From positions 1 through 22,253 of the forward strand of contig CAYSXI010000079.1 in NCBI GenBank assembly GCA_964434955.1: a DNA stretch of 22,253 nt. Reading direction: 5' to 3'. Made by a program: the position numbers and the translations under genes. The notes below the pieces were generated by a model. The model ran no database searches and was not told where the DNA came from. It was given only the letters and a program-made list of their open reading frames with translations. This DNA is from JANQLU01 sp964434955. Lineage in GTDB: Bacteria > Planctomycetota > Planctomycetia > Pirellulales > Pirellulaceae. This document shows, piece after piece, positions 7,788 through 14,228 of this stretch (the stretch's first letter is position 1; every line of letters starts with the position of its first letter).

Positions 7788-8582
7788 ATGAAACTGTACC
7801 GCACCGCCAAAACCATCGTCTGCACGACCCTTTTACTGATTCTGGCAGTTTCAACGAACCCGGCAAACGCGCAAGAAGAGGATGCGTTTGTCCATGTTCA
7901 GATCAAAGGCAAGATGGAAACGGGAATCATGGCGATCGGCGGAGAAACGACCGGCACCGTGATCTCCGCCGGCAACATCAATTGGGAGCTGGACTGTAGC
8001 AAAAACAAAGACGCCCAAGCTGCCTTGGAAAAGCTCAATGGGAAAGTCGTGTATGTCTCGGGAAAACTTGAATTGAAGGGCGGAGTTGAAATTCGCCAGC
8101 GCTGGATTGTTCACGTGAAAGCGATTTCTGACAAAAACATTTTCAAGTTGAAGAAGAAAAAACAGGACGTCGACGACCAGAAAAAGGAACCGTTGAGCGA
8201 AGAATTGACTATCACGAAAGCGCAAGGCGGTTTCGCAGGTTTTTCCGGCCATAAGTACACCCTGTCGACCGACGGAAGCTGGAAACGACAGCCGTTTTTG
8301 AACCGAGACTATCGAGAGGTCGATAGCAAGGGAAAGTTGAATGCCGAGTCTTTGGAGAAAGTCGCCGAGATGATCGCGGCTTGCAAATTAACCAAGCTTC
8401 CCGAATCGTTGGGAGCACAGATTGGTGCAAACCCACTGGTCTACACGGTCACTTACGGCAAGTTTCAAACCGTGATGACCCTGCCACCAGGTGCGACGGA
8501 CACGAGCGGCCTGAAAGGTGACGCAAAAAACGAAAAAGCGCTCCTTGAGTTCATCGATGGGATGATTGACCAAATGAAATGA
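7788..8582 (+). CDS. Secreted protein with emfourin-like C-terminal domain
   Basis: I place the start at the ATG at 7788 (264 residues). It begins a clear signal peptide (MKLYRTAKTIV, hydrophobic core, NPANAQ near 24-29), with GGAG upstream; an in-frame ATG-less extension to 7704 would bury that signal. The mature N-terminal half (about 30-125) is a beta-rich domain ending in a KKKKQDVDDQKKE linker. The C-terminal half (about 145-264) begins ITKAQGGFAGFSG, continues with an L-rich helix (KVAEMIAACKLTKLP), then YTVTYGKFQTVMTLP and a terminal helix. That order resembles emfourin, a protealysin metalloprotease inhibitor. The resemblance is by eye and modest. If right, the protein would be an extracytoplasmic protease inhibitor. 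No protease gene is adjacent. Confidence 0.72.
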   Translation: MKLYRTAKTIVCTTLLLILAVSTNPANAQEEDAFVHVQIKGKMETGIMAIGGETTGTVISAGNINWELDCSKNKDAQAALEKLNGKVVYVSGKLELKGGVEIRQRWIVHVKAISDKNIFKLKKKKQDVDDQKKEPLSEELTITKAQGGFAGFSGHKYTLSTDGSWKRQPFLNRDYREVDSKGKLNAESLEKVAEMIAACKLTKLPESLGAQIGANPLVYTVTYGKFQTVMTLPPGATDTSGLKGDAKNEKALLEFIDGMIDQMK

Positions 8583-8624
8583 TCCAGCACGGGTAATTTC
8601 GTGCCGGTCAATGAATGAGAATTT

Positions 8625-8693
8625 GGGAAGGTCACAAAGGCGGGAAAGTCACAAAGGCGGGAAAGTCACAAAGGGCGGGAAAGTCACAGAGGG
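8625..8693. repeat. Four tandem copies of a 17-bp unit
   Basis: The unit GGGAAAGTCACAAAGGC occurs four times head to tail: 8625-8641 (A to G change at one base), 8642-8658, 8659-8676 (one extra G) and 8677-8693 (last copy diverged at its end). It lies between the stop of the secreted protein gene and a terminator. The period is not a multiple of three, so it is not a coding repeat. Confidence 0.9.
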
Positions 8694-8724
8694 TTGGCGA
8701 ATTCAGACGACGGGTGAACGTCAC

Positions 8725-8760
8725 AAAAAAAGCCCGGTTTGCACCGGGCTATTTTTGTTT
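8725..8760. terminator. Bidirectional intrinsic terminator
   Basis: AGCCCGGT-TTGC-ACCGGGCT is a perfect 8-bp stem with A6 on its left and ATTTTTGTTTTG on its right. It lies between convergent genes ending at 8582 and 8786, so it can stop transcription from both sides. The stem sequence is close to that of the sodA terminator. Confidence 0.9.
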
Positions 8761-8785
8761 TGTTGCGTTGATCGTTCAAATTGAA

Positions 8786-9112
8786 TTACCAACCCATGAC
8801 CATATTGGATTCGATCACTTTTCTGGCTTTTTCCAGATCCGTTCCGGTCTCGTGCATATAGAGTCGAATCGCATGGACTTTGTCGCCCGAAGCCTTGGAC
8901 AGGCAATCGCGTGCGACATTGCATGGATCAGATTTTTCGTCCGTGATTCCGAGAACCCCTTTTGATATCACCCAGCTATCTCTTGGACGTTTTGTCATCC
9001 GAACGATACTTTCGTTTGGATAGCATTCCAGGGCGACGTCGTTTGCAGAGGATTCGTCGTCCGCCCAGGTGATAATTATATGGGCTTCGGTTTCAACTTC
9101 GAACAAAGGCAT
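8786..9112 (-). CDS. Small protein with L7/L12-like C-terminal motif
   Basis: This 108-residue protein starts at an ATG preceded by GGGAG with six-base spacing, a strong site. It has no signal peptide or membrane helix. The N-terminal half (MPLFEVETEAHIIITWAD) is probably beta structure and I do not recognise it. Residues about 78-102 (KVHAIRLYMHETGTDLEKARKVIES) follow the pattern of the ribosomal L7/L12 C-terminal domain: K-V-x-x-I-R, then T-G, then L-x-x-A-x-x-x-I/V-E. Such a motif occurs in several small bacterial proteins outside the ribosome. A cytosolic protein-binding role is a guess. It lies downstream of birA on the same strand, but a 260-bp gap with several inverted repeats suggests its own promoter. 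Confidence 0.65.
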   Translation of the reverse strand: MPLFEVETEAHIIITWADDESSANDVALECYPNESIVRMTKRPRDSWVISKGVLGITDEKSDPCNVARDCLSKASGDKVHAIRLYMHETGTDLEKARKVIESNMVMGW

Positions 9113-9230
9113 AAAGAACTCCCGAATTCGGTCAACTCAATTGTCAGATTTAGATAGGGAGGAAACTGGTTTATTGGCCGTTGAATCATTTCGCCCCGTC
9201 GATTCGGCAAACATTCGATTTCGGCAATCA

Positions 9231-9335
9231 CCCCGATTCATCACGGGGTTCTGTATCTCCAATCCTGTACCAATTGTTACAATTTTCGGACGAACTGCCT
9301 AGCTAACATTTCCTTCATTTTATGTTTCCGGAAAC
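9231..9335. promoter_or_regulatory. Three inverted repeats in the gap upstream of the 8786-9112 gene
   Basis: The 260-bp gap holds CCCCG-8 nt-CGGGG (9231-9248), AATTGT-T-ACAATT (9272-9284) and the 12-bp palindrome GTTTCCGGAAAC (9324-9335). The first may be a hairpin in the transcript. The other two look like protein-binding sites. No clear promoter boxes could be assigned. Confidence 0.4.
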
Positions 9336-9372
9336 TTGCGGGCCCAAATCAACGTGAAAACCGCAGGGGATG

Positions 9373-10170
9373 TCAACCAATCCCATCGTGTTTGGTGATG
9401 TTTGCCGAGTGGAACGTGCTGATTTCGCCGCCAGAATCAATTCTTGCCGCGCCCGATTCATCCAAACCCACGAACCTGCCAAGTCGTTTCTTTCCCTCAG
9501 ATTCGACCAGGACATTTTGGTCTTTCAGCCAGTTCCGTTCGTCGATTTCGCTCATTAGCTGGCCGCGATTCCCGCTTCGTATTTGCGCAGGCAGGTCGAC
9601 AATCTCTTGAACCAGGCCGGTCAGGACTTCCGTCAAGTCAAATGGCTTTTCAAAAACTTGCGCCAGGCTAACGGGCTCGAGTTTGCTCGTGCTTGGATTT
9701 GGCAGCCAGGGATTTTGATTGACGTTGATTCCGATCCCGATGACGAGCGTTTCGTTCAATCTCGAAGTTGTTTCAATAAGGATGCCACCCAGTTTTCGAT
9801 CCTTCAATACCAAATCATTAGGCCACTTGAATTGATAGGAGCCGTCTTCGGTCAGCTTGGACAGGAATCGGCAACAGGCGACAGCGACGGCCGGGGCGAT
9901 GATACCGCGACTCTCGATCGCAATGTCCTCAAAACTCAATGCCAACGAAAACGTCAGGGAGCCACCAGACGAATGCCATTCATTGCCGCGTTGCCCTCGA
10001 CCAGCGGTCTGGTTCGCGGTCACAACGAGCGAGGGGACCTGATGGGCCTCGAGATTTTCAAGCGCCCAGGTATTCGTGGATTCAAGTTCGTCAAAATAAA
10101 TCGTGTTGACCATCTGCGGTTCGATGGAATTTTTCAAACGGTCAACGTCTAACTGAAGGGATTCATTCAC
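9373..10170 (-). CDS. birA: Biotin--[acetyl-CoA-carboxylase] ligase, monofunctional
   Basis: The enzyme makes biotinyl-AMP and transfers biotin to the carrier protein of acetyl-CoA carboxylase in the cytosol. The 265-residue frame opens with GTG and has no clear ribosome-binding site; a later ATG at 10113 would cut into the conserved start of the domain, so I keep the GTG. The biotin ligase core is complete: ELESTN near 28-33, GRGQRG at 57-62 (biotin/ATP loop), KWPNDL at 115-120, GGILIE at 128-133 and GIGINVN at 145-151. A BirA C-terminal beta domain follows (about 215-260). The N-terminal helix-turn-helix of E. coli BirA is absent, so this is a class I ligase that should not act as a repressor. 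It is divergent from the SDR gene, with 88 bp between. Confidence 0.93.
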   Translation of the reverse strand: MNESLQLDVDRLKNSIEPQMVNTIYFDELESTNTWALENLEAHQVPSLVVTANQTAGRGQRGNEWHSSGGSLTFSLALSFEDIAIESRGIIAPAVAVACCRFLSKLTEDGSYQFKWPNDLVLKDRKLGGILIETTSRLNETLVIGIGINVNQNPWLPNPSTSKLEPVSLAQVFEKPFDLTEVLTGLVQEIVDLPAQIRSGNRGQLMSEIDERNWLKDQNVLVESEGKKRLGRFVGLDESGAARIDSGGEISTFHSANITKHDGIG

Positions 10171-10258
10171 GGCGGATTGGCTGGATTTGTTCTTGCTTCA
10201 AACTTGATAAACTGTCGCCAAGATATCGTTTTCAAGAAATTGGTTGCAGGGGTTTTCG

Positions 10259-11014
10259 ATGAGTTTTTCCTTGGATGGCAAAGTCGCGATCGTCACTGGA
10301 AATAGCACGGGGTTAGGCAAAGCGATTGGAAAAATTTTAGGCAAAGCCGGGGCCAAGGTCCCGGTGAACTTTGCGAACAATGCTTCGCGAGGTGAATCGG
10401 CGATTGAGGAGTATCAGTCCGCGGGTATCAATACGGCTTTGGTTCAAGCCGATGTCACTTCTGAAGAGGGCGTTGCCAAGCTTTTTGAAGAAACGCGAAG
10501 TCAATTGGGCGAAGTCGATATCGTGGTTGCGAACGCCACGTGCGAACAACCTTTGAAACCCATCGAAGAATACGATTGGGAGTTCTATCAGGCCATGATC
10601 GACTTTTTCATTAAAAGTCCCTACCTCCTTGCCCGGCAGGCCCTGCCACACATGAAGTCCAAACGCTGGGGGCGAATCATCAACATTACCAGCGAAGTTT
10701 TCCACGCATCCGCGTCACCATTTAGCGCCTATGTTGCTGCGAAGGGAGGCCAAATTGGTTGGTCCCGTTCGATGGCCCGTGAATTGGCTGCAGATCAAAT
10801 CACGGTCAATTGCGTGGCTCCAGGCTGGATTCCGGTGGAGCGGCATGAAAACGATCCGCAGGAAGCAAAAGACGAGTACTTGGCCTCAGTTCCCGCCGGT
10901 CGCTGGGGAGTTCCCGACGATGTCGGAAACGCGGTGCTCTACCTTTCAAGCAATGAATCGGCTTTCGTCACCGGACAGACCATCTGCGTCAATGGAGGCG
11001 TTACGCCTTGGTAA
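10259..11014 (+). CDS. SDR-family oxidoreductase, FabG-like
   Basis: Short-chain dehydrogenases use NAD(P)H to interconvert carbonyls and alcohols. I chose the ATG at 10259 (251 residues) because AGGGG lies six bases upstream; the TTG at 10244 overlaps that site. The Rossmann nucleotide loop TGNSTGLG is at 13-20. D65 (ADVT) is in place, and NAT at 92-94 replaces the usual NAG. The catalytic Ser145, Tyr158 and Lys162 are all present. The end (GQTICVNGGVTPW) is typical of 3-oxoacyl-ACP reductase and related enzymes. Substrate cannot be set from sequence, so I do not call it fabG. No fatty-acid synthesis gene is nearby. Its stop codon lies inside a possible terminator hairpin. Confidence 0.9.
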   Translation: MSFSLDGKVAIVTGNSTGLGKAIGKILGKAGAKVPVNFANNASRGESAIEEYQSAGINTALVQADVTSEEGVAKLFEETRSQLGEVDIVVANATCEQPLKPIEEYDWEFYQAMIDFFIKSPYLLARQALPHMKSKRWGRIINITSEVFHASASPFSAYVAAKGGQIGWSRSMARELAADQITVNCVAPGWIPVERHENDPQEAKDEYLASVPAGRWGVPDDVGNAVLYLSSNESAFVTGQTICVNGGVTPW

Positions 11015-11021
11015 CGCCTTT
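10997..11021 (+). terminator. Hairpin overlapping the SDR stop codon
   Basis: GGCGTTAC-6 nt-GTAACGCC is a perfect 8-bp stem followed by TTT. The right arm contains the TAA stop of the SDR gene (11012-11014). The T-run is short, so it may be a weak terminator or a 3' protective hairpin. Confidence 0.5.
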
Positions 11022-11064
11022 CCGGTCGTTTCGTTGCCTGTGACGCTGCCGGTTGATCGATCGT

Positions 11065-12213
11065 TTATTTCTGACCACCAAATTGACCGCCTCCGAATTG
11101 CCCGTTGGTTGGGCTGGAAGCCGGTGGAAGTGTTTGATTGGGAAGCTGGTTTGGCAATTCGTTTGGCAGGTCGTTGACAGTTCCCGGCAGCGGCGTTTCT
11201 GGAAGTTGCATGTTCGGCGAAAGTCCACCGCCAGGTTGTCCACCACTGGTTTGTCCAGTGCTGCCCGGAGCGTAACCCGTGCTGCCAGACTGGAGCGCTT
11301 TTGGAAGCTCCGCGGTGCGAACCTGGGTCGATCCGCCCAAGGATTCGTTGCCGCCCACCTTTTGAATGCTTTTCATTTCATTCTGCATGTTCATTTTGTC
11401 TGCAAAATGCGGGTTCTCGATTTTTGCCTGCCCGGTTGCTGACGGCAGTTTGAACTGCGGCATCTTTTTGTCTGCAACGGCGGGTGGCGTTTGGGAGCTA
11501 TCAAAGTCCTTGAATCCGCTTGTTGACGGATAACCGTTTTCTTGGCTTGCATTCATTGAATCGGAGGGAGCCGATTTCGAAGACGTATATGGGTTCTTTA
11601 GCAAAACGCCTTTCCCGTTGTTTTGATTTCCGTTGTTTTGATTTGTGTTGTTTTGATAGCCGTTGTCAAACTGCCCCGGTAGATAGTTACCTGTTTGGCC
11701 GCCGTTTGAACTTGAATTTGAATCAAACGAGCTTCCGGAGTTCATGGAATTGCTTCCGCCGTTCGCATAGGGATTGGAAACATTGGTTTGCCCGCCGGTC
11801 GCCGGTGGAAACTCGCTGCCGCCAAATTGATTTTGCGAATTGGATTTGGGCTGAATGTAGGATTGACTCGAATCCTGGCCCATCATGTTGTCTTCGATTT
11901 TCGGAGAAGTGTAGGGCTGACGCTGCGGGATACGATCGGTTGGCAAATCGTTGCGGGCCATTCGATCTTGCGGTTGCCCGCGACCAACGTCCGATGGATG
12001 CAGATTGTCGCCAGGGGGCGAGATCTGATCGTTGGGTTGCGAATCGATGCGATTGTCTTTCTTCCAAAACGCAAGATTCGGCGCCTTCATTTTTGGAAGG
12101 CTAATCTTTGGCATATTCCACTTGCCCGTTTGACATCCGGTGGTTGCCGCGAGAAAAACCGCGCATGAAACCAGTCCAAATAACTGCCGACCTTTTTGCC
12201 AACCGCGACTCAT
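11065..12213 (-). CDS. Low-complexity putative lipoprotein, Asn/Gln/Ser/Gly/Pro-rich
   Basis: I do not recognise a family. The ATG at 12213 (382 residues) has GAGG six bases upstream. It begins a lipoprotein-like signal (basic start, hydrophobic stretch LFGLVSCAVFLAA, then TTGC with Cys27 as the candidate lipidated residue). The -3 Thr is not ideal for a lipobox. The mature part has a PKISLPKMKAPNL segment and then long polar regions rich in N, Q, S, G and P, including an NQNNG repeat. It ends with a proline-rich tail and GGQFGG repeats. No folded domain is evident, so a disordered envelope protein is likely. The open frame extends 80 codons further upstream, but that stretch lacks a good start site. 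A candidate promoter lies about 110 bp upstream. Confidence 0.7.
   Translation of the reverse strand: MSRGWQKGRQLFGLVSCAVFLAATTGCQTGKWNMPKISLPKMKAPNLAFWKKDNRIDSQPNDQISPPGDNLHPSDVGRGQPQDRMARNDLPTDRIPQRQPYTSPKIEDNMMGQDSSQSYIQPKSNSQNQFGGSEFPPATGGQTNVSNPYANGGSNSMNSGSSFDSNSSSNGGQTGNYLPGQFDNGYQNNTNQNNGNQNNGKGVLLKNPYTSSKSAPSDSMNASQENGYPSTSGFKDFDSSQTPPAVADKKMPQFKLPSATGQAKIENPHFADKMNMQNEMKSIQKVGGNESLGGSTQVRTAELPKALQSGSTGYAPGSTGQTSGGQPGGGLSPNMQLPETPLPGTVNDLPNELPNQLPNQTLPPASSPTNGQFGGGQFGGQK
11618..11662. repeat. Three tandem 15-bp units inside the lipoprotein gene
   Basis: Units TTGTTTTGATTTCCG, TTGTTTTGATTTGTG and TTGTTTTGATAGCCG follow head to tail. On the minus strand they encode the NQNNG-type peptide repeat. 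The 15-bp period keeps the reading frame, so copy number could change without a frameshift. Confidence 0.85.
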
Positions 12214-12321
12214 GATTCGCCTCGTATCGTCCCTGATTTTCTTCAACGGAAGAATAAATACTCGCCGCAATTTAAGCACGACGAACCCACGGACATCCTT
12301 GCCCGAAGATGATTGCGGCGG

Positions 12322-12350
12322 AAAGTAGATGGGCACCCGCCACCTGTCAA
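12322..12350 (-). promoter_or_regulatory. Candidate sigma70-like promoter for the lipoprotein gene
   Basis: On the minus strand TTGACA (12350-12345) is followed after exactly 17 bases by TACTTT (12327-12322). The -35 box is perfect and the -10 matches three of six consensus bases. Transcription would start near 12314, giving a leader of about 100 bases. Confidence 0.4.
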
Positions 12351-12381
12351 CGTCAATTCCAGGGCGTTTCGATAAAGTGAA

Positions 12382-12397
12382 AGCACCGGCGGGTGCT
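12382..12397 (-). terminator. Possible terminator after the TIGR03067-like gene
   Basis: On the minus strand, AGCACC-CGCC-GGTGCT is a perfect 6-bp stem with a tetraloop, followed by TTCACTTT. It is about 150 bp past the stop at 12547, so it is a weak candidate. Confidence 0.4.
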
Positions 12398-12546
12398 GCT
12401 TGCGACTGGCAGGATTCGCTTGAATCTGTGTTCGTCGGAACGGGTTTCACCAATGCTCACATCCAGATCTTGATGCAAGCAAAATACCCCTGGAAGATCA
12501 CTCGACGGAAAAGTTGCGGCAACGGGTTCGCCAAAACGGGCGAAGT

Positions 12547-13041
12547 TTACTTTTTGTCTTTGGCTTTGTCTTGAGTAACTTTCTTGTACTTGGCCAAGAG
12601 AAATCCATTTTCTTCGGTCGATTCGAATTTCTCAGGAAACTTGTCGCCGAATGAATAGCAGAGAATCAACTCACCCTTTTCGATCTTGTAAATTGCCAAC
12701 AATGTTTTCGATTCGCCCGCGGATTTGGATTCAATTTTCATTTGTCCGGGAGTCACGCCGGCATTCAATTCAAGCTTTCCCTTTTCGCTTCCATAAAGCG
12801 TTTCTGCAACATACTCGCCTTTGGTCATGCTCAACTTGGTCTTGTCGGTCACTTGTTTGGGAATGTCTTGCCCACCGAGTTTCGCGGATTGGCATTGCCA
12901 CTTGCCGAGCAACGGCTTCCAGCCATCTTCTTTCCGGGATGAACTTGCCTGTGATTTCTGTTCCGTCTGGGCGCTCAGCTCCAGGCAAAAACTGACGCTG
13001 AAAACGGCGGCCAAAATCAAGACTGATTTGAGTGGGTTCAT
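12547..13041 (-). CDS. Secreted TIGR03067-like protein
   Basis: The ATG at 13041 (164 residues) is preceded by GGAGGAATTGCG, the best ribosome-binding site in the window; the open frame runs 19 codons further upstream without support. A signal peptide covers about residues 1-24 (hydrophobic core SVLILAAVFSVSFCL, then LSAQ). The mature domain begins WKPLLGKWQCQSAKLGGQDIP and includes MKIESKSAGESKTLLAIYKI, GELILCYS and PEKFES. That order matches TIGR03067, a small beta-barrel-like family of unknown function expanded in planctomycetes. A lysine-rich tail (KVTQDKAKDKK) closes it. It is probably periplasmic or envelope-associated. It is divergent from the ABC operon, with about 250 bp between. Confidence 0.82.
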   Translation of the reverse strand: MNPLKSVLILAAVFSVSFCLELSAQTEQKSQASSSRKEDGWKPLLGKWQCQSAKLGGQDIPKQVTDKTKLSMTKGEYVAETLYGSEKGKLELNAGVTPGQMKIESKSAGESKTLLAIYKIEKGELILCYSFGDKFPEKFESTEENGFLLAKYKKVTQDKAKDKK

Positions 13042-13185
13042 CGCAATTCCTCCAAAAGGGTGTTCCACGATCCTAATCTCTCGCAAATCAAACGACAATC
13101 TGGATTGATTCGCACCGATTCGGGTGGGGGGATCGTAGAAATTCAGTCAGCCCCACGTTTTTTGGTAAATTCCGCCAAGAAACGC

Positions 13186-13200
13186 GTTCGGCAGCCGAAC
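13186..13200. promoter_or_regulatory. Operator-like inverted repeat ahead of the ABC operon
   Basis: GTTCGG-CAG-CCGAAC is a perfect 6-bp inverted repeat with a 3-base centre. It lies in the divergent intergenic region about 95 bp before the first ATPase gene and 145 bp before the TIGR03067-like gene. A regulator could use it for either gene. The regulator is not visible in the window. Confidence 0.35.
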
Positions 13201-13263
13201 ACATCGGTTTGACCCAAGACAAATTTCGTTGGGAGCCTTGAATCTTTTCGAGGTTGTTCCATC

Positions 13264-13299
13264 ATGGCTAAAAACCAGCCGCCTGATTGTGCCCTATGA
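13264..13299 (+). CDS. Possible 11-residue leader peptide coupled to the ABC operon
   Basis: An ATG with GAGG about ten bases upstream opens MAKNQPPDCAL. Its TGA stop overlaps the ATG of the first ATPase gene as ATGA. The ATPase ATG itself has no visible ribosome-binding site, so translational coupling from this mini-ORF would explain how it is initiated. The peptide itself shows no known motif. It could be chance. Confidence 0.3.
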   Translation: MAKNQPPDCAL

Positions 13300-14228
13300 C
13301 GCCACTGATCCAACTGCAAGACATCGTAAAAAACTACGGTTCGATCGAAGCGTTGCGCGGGGTCGGATTCGAGATTCATCAGGGAGTAACGGGACTCCTG
13401 GGGCCCAACGGCGCGGGCAAGTCAACGCTGATCAAAGTTTTGCTCGGATTGGTCAAAGTCACTTCAGGGAGCGGAAACGTCCTCGGCTTCCAGCTGGGCA
13501 CCGACGGACGACGAATTCGTGAACAAGTCGGCTACATGCCGGAAGACGACTGCTACATTCCCGGTTTAAGCGGTGTCGAAGTTGTTCGCTTTTCAGCGAC
13601 ACTCGCGGGTATCCCCAAAGTCGAGGCGTTGCGGCGGGCGCACGAAATCCTCGATTTCTGCGGCATGCAACAGGAGCGTTATCGAAACGTTGAAACGTAT
13701 TCGACGGGCATGCGACAAAAAATCAAGTTTGCATGCGCCATCGTTCATGATCCCGAGTTGTTAATTTTGGACGAACCAACTTCGGGTTTGGATCCGGAGG
13801 AACGTGAAGCACTTCTCAATCGAATCCGCGTTCTGGCACGCGAGTTCAAGAAAACTGTGATTCTATCGACCCATATCTTGCCGGACGTCCAATCGACATG
13901 CGACCAAGTCGTGATCATTTCGAAAGGTCGCCTTCAAGTTAACGATACATTGGAAAACCTGAATCGTCCTTCTTCTCCAGTCATCACCATTCAGGTGGTT
14001 GAAAATGGTGAAGCGTTGGTTGGGACGTTGAGCCAAATTGGACTGGAGGCCAGCATGGTTCAAGATAAGGAAATTGCCGTCGAGGGAGATCTCGACAAAA
14101 TCGCTCCGTCGATCTGGCAAGCGGCAAACTCAGCAGGATGTGCAATTCGAGCCATGAACCCAGCACGAAATTCTTTGGAAGCCATTTTCATCAATGCGAT
14201 CCGGGAGGCGGACCATGCCTCTGCATGA
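13296..14228 (+). CDS. ABC transporter ATP-binding protein (first pair)
   Basis: This is the cytoplasmic motor of an ABC-2 type exporter. I take the ATG at 13296 (310 residues); the TTG three codons upstream is less likely. Walker A GPNGAGKST is at 36-44 and the signature STGMRQK at 136-142. Walker B LLILDEP is at 155-161 and the switch histidine H193 sits in STHI. The Q-loop position carries Glu (GYMPEDD), as in several ABC-2 export ATPases. A C-terminal extension of about 90 residues follows the core, typical of this group. The next gene starts inside this one (14-bp overlap), so the two should be co-translated. Substrate is unknown. Confidence 0.93.
   Translation: MTPLIQLQDIVKNYGSIEALRGVGFEIHQGVTGLLGPNGAGKSTLIKVLLGLVKVTSGSGNVLGFQLGTDGRRIREQVGYMPEDDCYIPGLSGVEVVRFSATLAGIPKVEALRRAHEILDFCGMQQERYRNVETYSTGMRQKIKFACAIVHDPELLILDEPTSGLDPEEREALLNRIRVLAREFKKTVILSTHILPDVQSTCDQVVIISKGRLQVNDTLENLNRPSSPVITIQVVENGEALVGTLSQIGLEASMVQDKEIAVEGDLDKIAPSIWQAANSAGCAIRAMNPARNSLEAIFINAIREADHASA

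Larger units (their letters stand above)
12214..12546. other. 333-bp gap between two minus-strand genes
   Basis: No gene is supported here. On the minus strand I see a hairpin at 12382-12397 (AGCACC-CGCC-GGTGCT followed by TTCACTTT) that could end the TIGR03067-like gene's transcript. There is also a candidate promoter at 12322-12350 for the lipoprotein gene. A 9-bp inverted repeat GCACCCGCC / GGCGGGTGC (12333-12341 and 12388-12396) links the two regions. A weak GTTGC-GCAAC hairpin lies near 12513. Confidence 0.5.

Noticed and set aside
8625..8693. CRISPR-like array
   Set aside because: The repeats are directly adjacent, with no spacers, and no cas genes are present.
9583..10152. Plus-strand open frame of 189 codons
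   Set aside because: It is antisense to birA, whose catalytic motifs are all present on the minus strand.
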